From contig NZ_CP037940.1 of NCBI RefSeq assembly GCF_004358325.1, positions 2,480,001 to 2,544,000 on the forward strand: a stretch of DNA of 64,000 nucleotides, written 5' to 3'. The position numbers and the translations under genes are program-made. Shown one piece after another: positions 63,602 to 64,000 of the stretch; the stretch's first letter is position 1, and every line of letters begins with the position of its first letter. The DNA comes from Periweissella cryptocerci (GTDB taxonomy: Bacteria; Bacillota; Bacilli; Lactobacillales; Lactobacillaceae). The notes beneath the pieces are model-generated. The model worked only from the letters and a program-made list of their open reading frames with translations, had not been told where the DNA came from and did not search any database.

Positions 63602-64000
63602 ATGTTAGAACGAGTGACAGAATTGTGGGAACAGTATCAGCGATGGGTGATTATTGCAGTGGTGATTGTTGGTGGCGGTACGGCAGTATTATTGGGAAGT
63701 GGTGTCATAGCAACAGCCCCAAAGCCCGACGCAAATATTAAAGCGGTTAGCCAGATTGGGCAACCACCAGAGCCCAAAGTTTCAAGCCGGGTAGCAAATA
63801 GTGCGGTCACGTCATCGACGGCTAAGCGCTTATTTGTAGACGTAAAAGGTGCGGTTAATAAACCAGGTGTCTTGGAAGTAGCTGCCGGTGCGCGGCTCGA
63901 TAGTATTTTGGCTTTGGCGGGTGGGGTAACAAAAAAGGCTGATTTAAACCAAGTTAACTTAGCGCAAGAAGTTCAAGATCAACAAATTATTTATGTGCCA
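63602..64000 (+). CDS. comEA: ComEA competence protein, N-terminal part
   Basis: The frame is open to the end of the window (133 residues seen). N-terminal transmembrane segment (WVIIAVVIVGGGTAVLLGSG), a Ser/Val/Pro-rich linker, then the SLBB-like domain (FVDVKGAVNKPGVLEVAAGA, LNQVNLAQEVQDQQIIYVP). The DNA-binding HhH part lies beyond the window. ComEA captures DNA at the cell surface during transformation. Start ATG 63602 after AAAGGGGG. Confidence 0.9.
   Translation, partial: MLERVTELWEQYQRWVIIAVVIVGGGTAVLLGSGVIATAPKPDANIKAVSQIGQPPEPKVSSRVANSAVTSSTAKRLFVDVKGAVNKPGVLEVAAGARLDSILALAGGVTKKADLNQVNLAQEVQDQQIIYVP

Overview
The window comes from the chromosome of a low-GC Gram-positive lactic acid bacterium. 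The gene order (pheS-pheT-mltG, then RNase J - TPR protein - tuf - tig - clpX - engB), a T-box in front of pheS, catabolite-repression (cre) sites and the EF-Tu sequence point to Lactobacillaceae. Weissella or a close relative is my best guess; this is inference from remembered sequences, not a database result.

Left host arm (1-12044): the end of a SpoU/TrmH-type RNA methyltransferase, a gluconokinase with a cre-like site, an HD-domain protein, an HxlR-type regulator followed by two near-duplicate MFS transporters, a T-box-controlled pheS-pheT pair and mltG. The intergenic DNA around the HD gene holds worn copies of an interspersed repeat family.

Prophage (about 12045-47775, 35.7 kb): a siphovirus-type prophage bounded by a 13-bp direct repeat (TTTGTTATAAACT). 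Leftward genes are the integrase, a SHOCT-domain protein, an ImmA-like protease and a CI-like repressor. Rightward genes start with a Cro-like protein, and six related 15-bp operators lie in and beside the divergent control region. Then come an early/replication block (Gp157/Gam-like, ERF annealase, DnaD-type replisome organiser, HNH nuclease, antirepressor, SSB, many small proteins), an ArpU-type late regulator, packaging and head genes, tail and baseplate genes, an invertible tail-fibre locus with its own serine invertase, and holin and endolysin. Two early genes carry frameshifts, so full inducibility is uncertain.

The most striking system is at 44074-45914. One expressed tail-fibre gene is followed by two silent alternative C-terminal cassettes on the opposite strand. 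All three begin at the same short dyad site, and both silent cassettes join the constant N-terminus in frame after inversion, giving a three-way host-range switch. A second candidate system is a minor capsid protein with a long C-terminal extension whose stop codon overlaps a small gene, laid out like a phage-borne toxin/immunity pair.

Right host arm (47776-64000): RNase J2-like, TPR protein, tuf, tig, clpX, engB, a MazG-like protein, a small leftward gene, an orphan amino-acid-type ABC ATPase, thioredoxin, a DHA2-type MFS exporter, a secreted M23 peptidase, a GH1 6-phospho-beta-glucosidase with a strong cre site, and the start of comEA. Two copies of a 561-573 bp non-autonomous mobile element (MITE-like, GGC...GCC ends, perfect 8-bp target duplications, covarying internal hairpins) flank clpX in the same orientation; a 130-bp internally deleted copy lies at 2128-2257.
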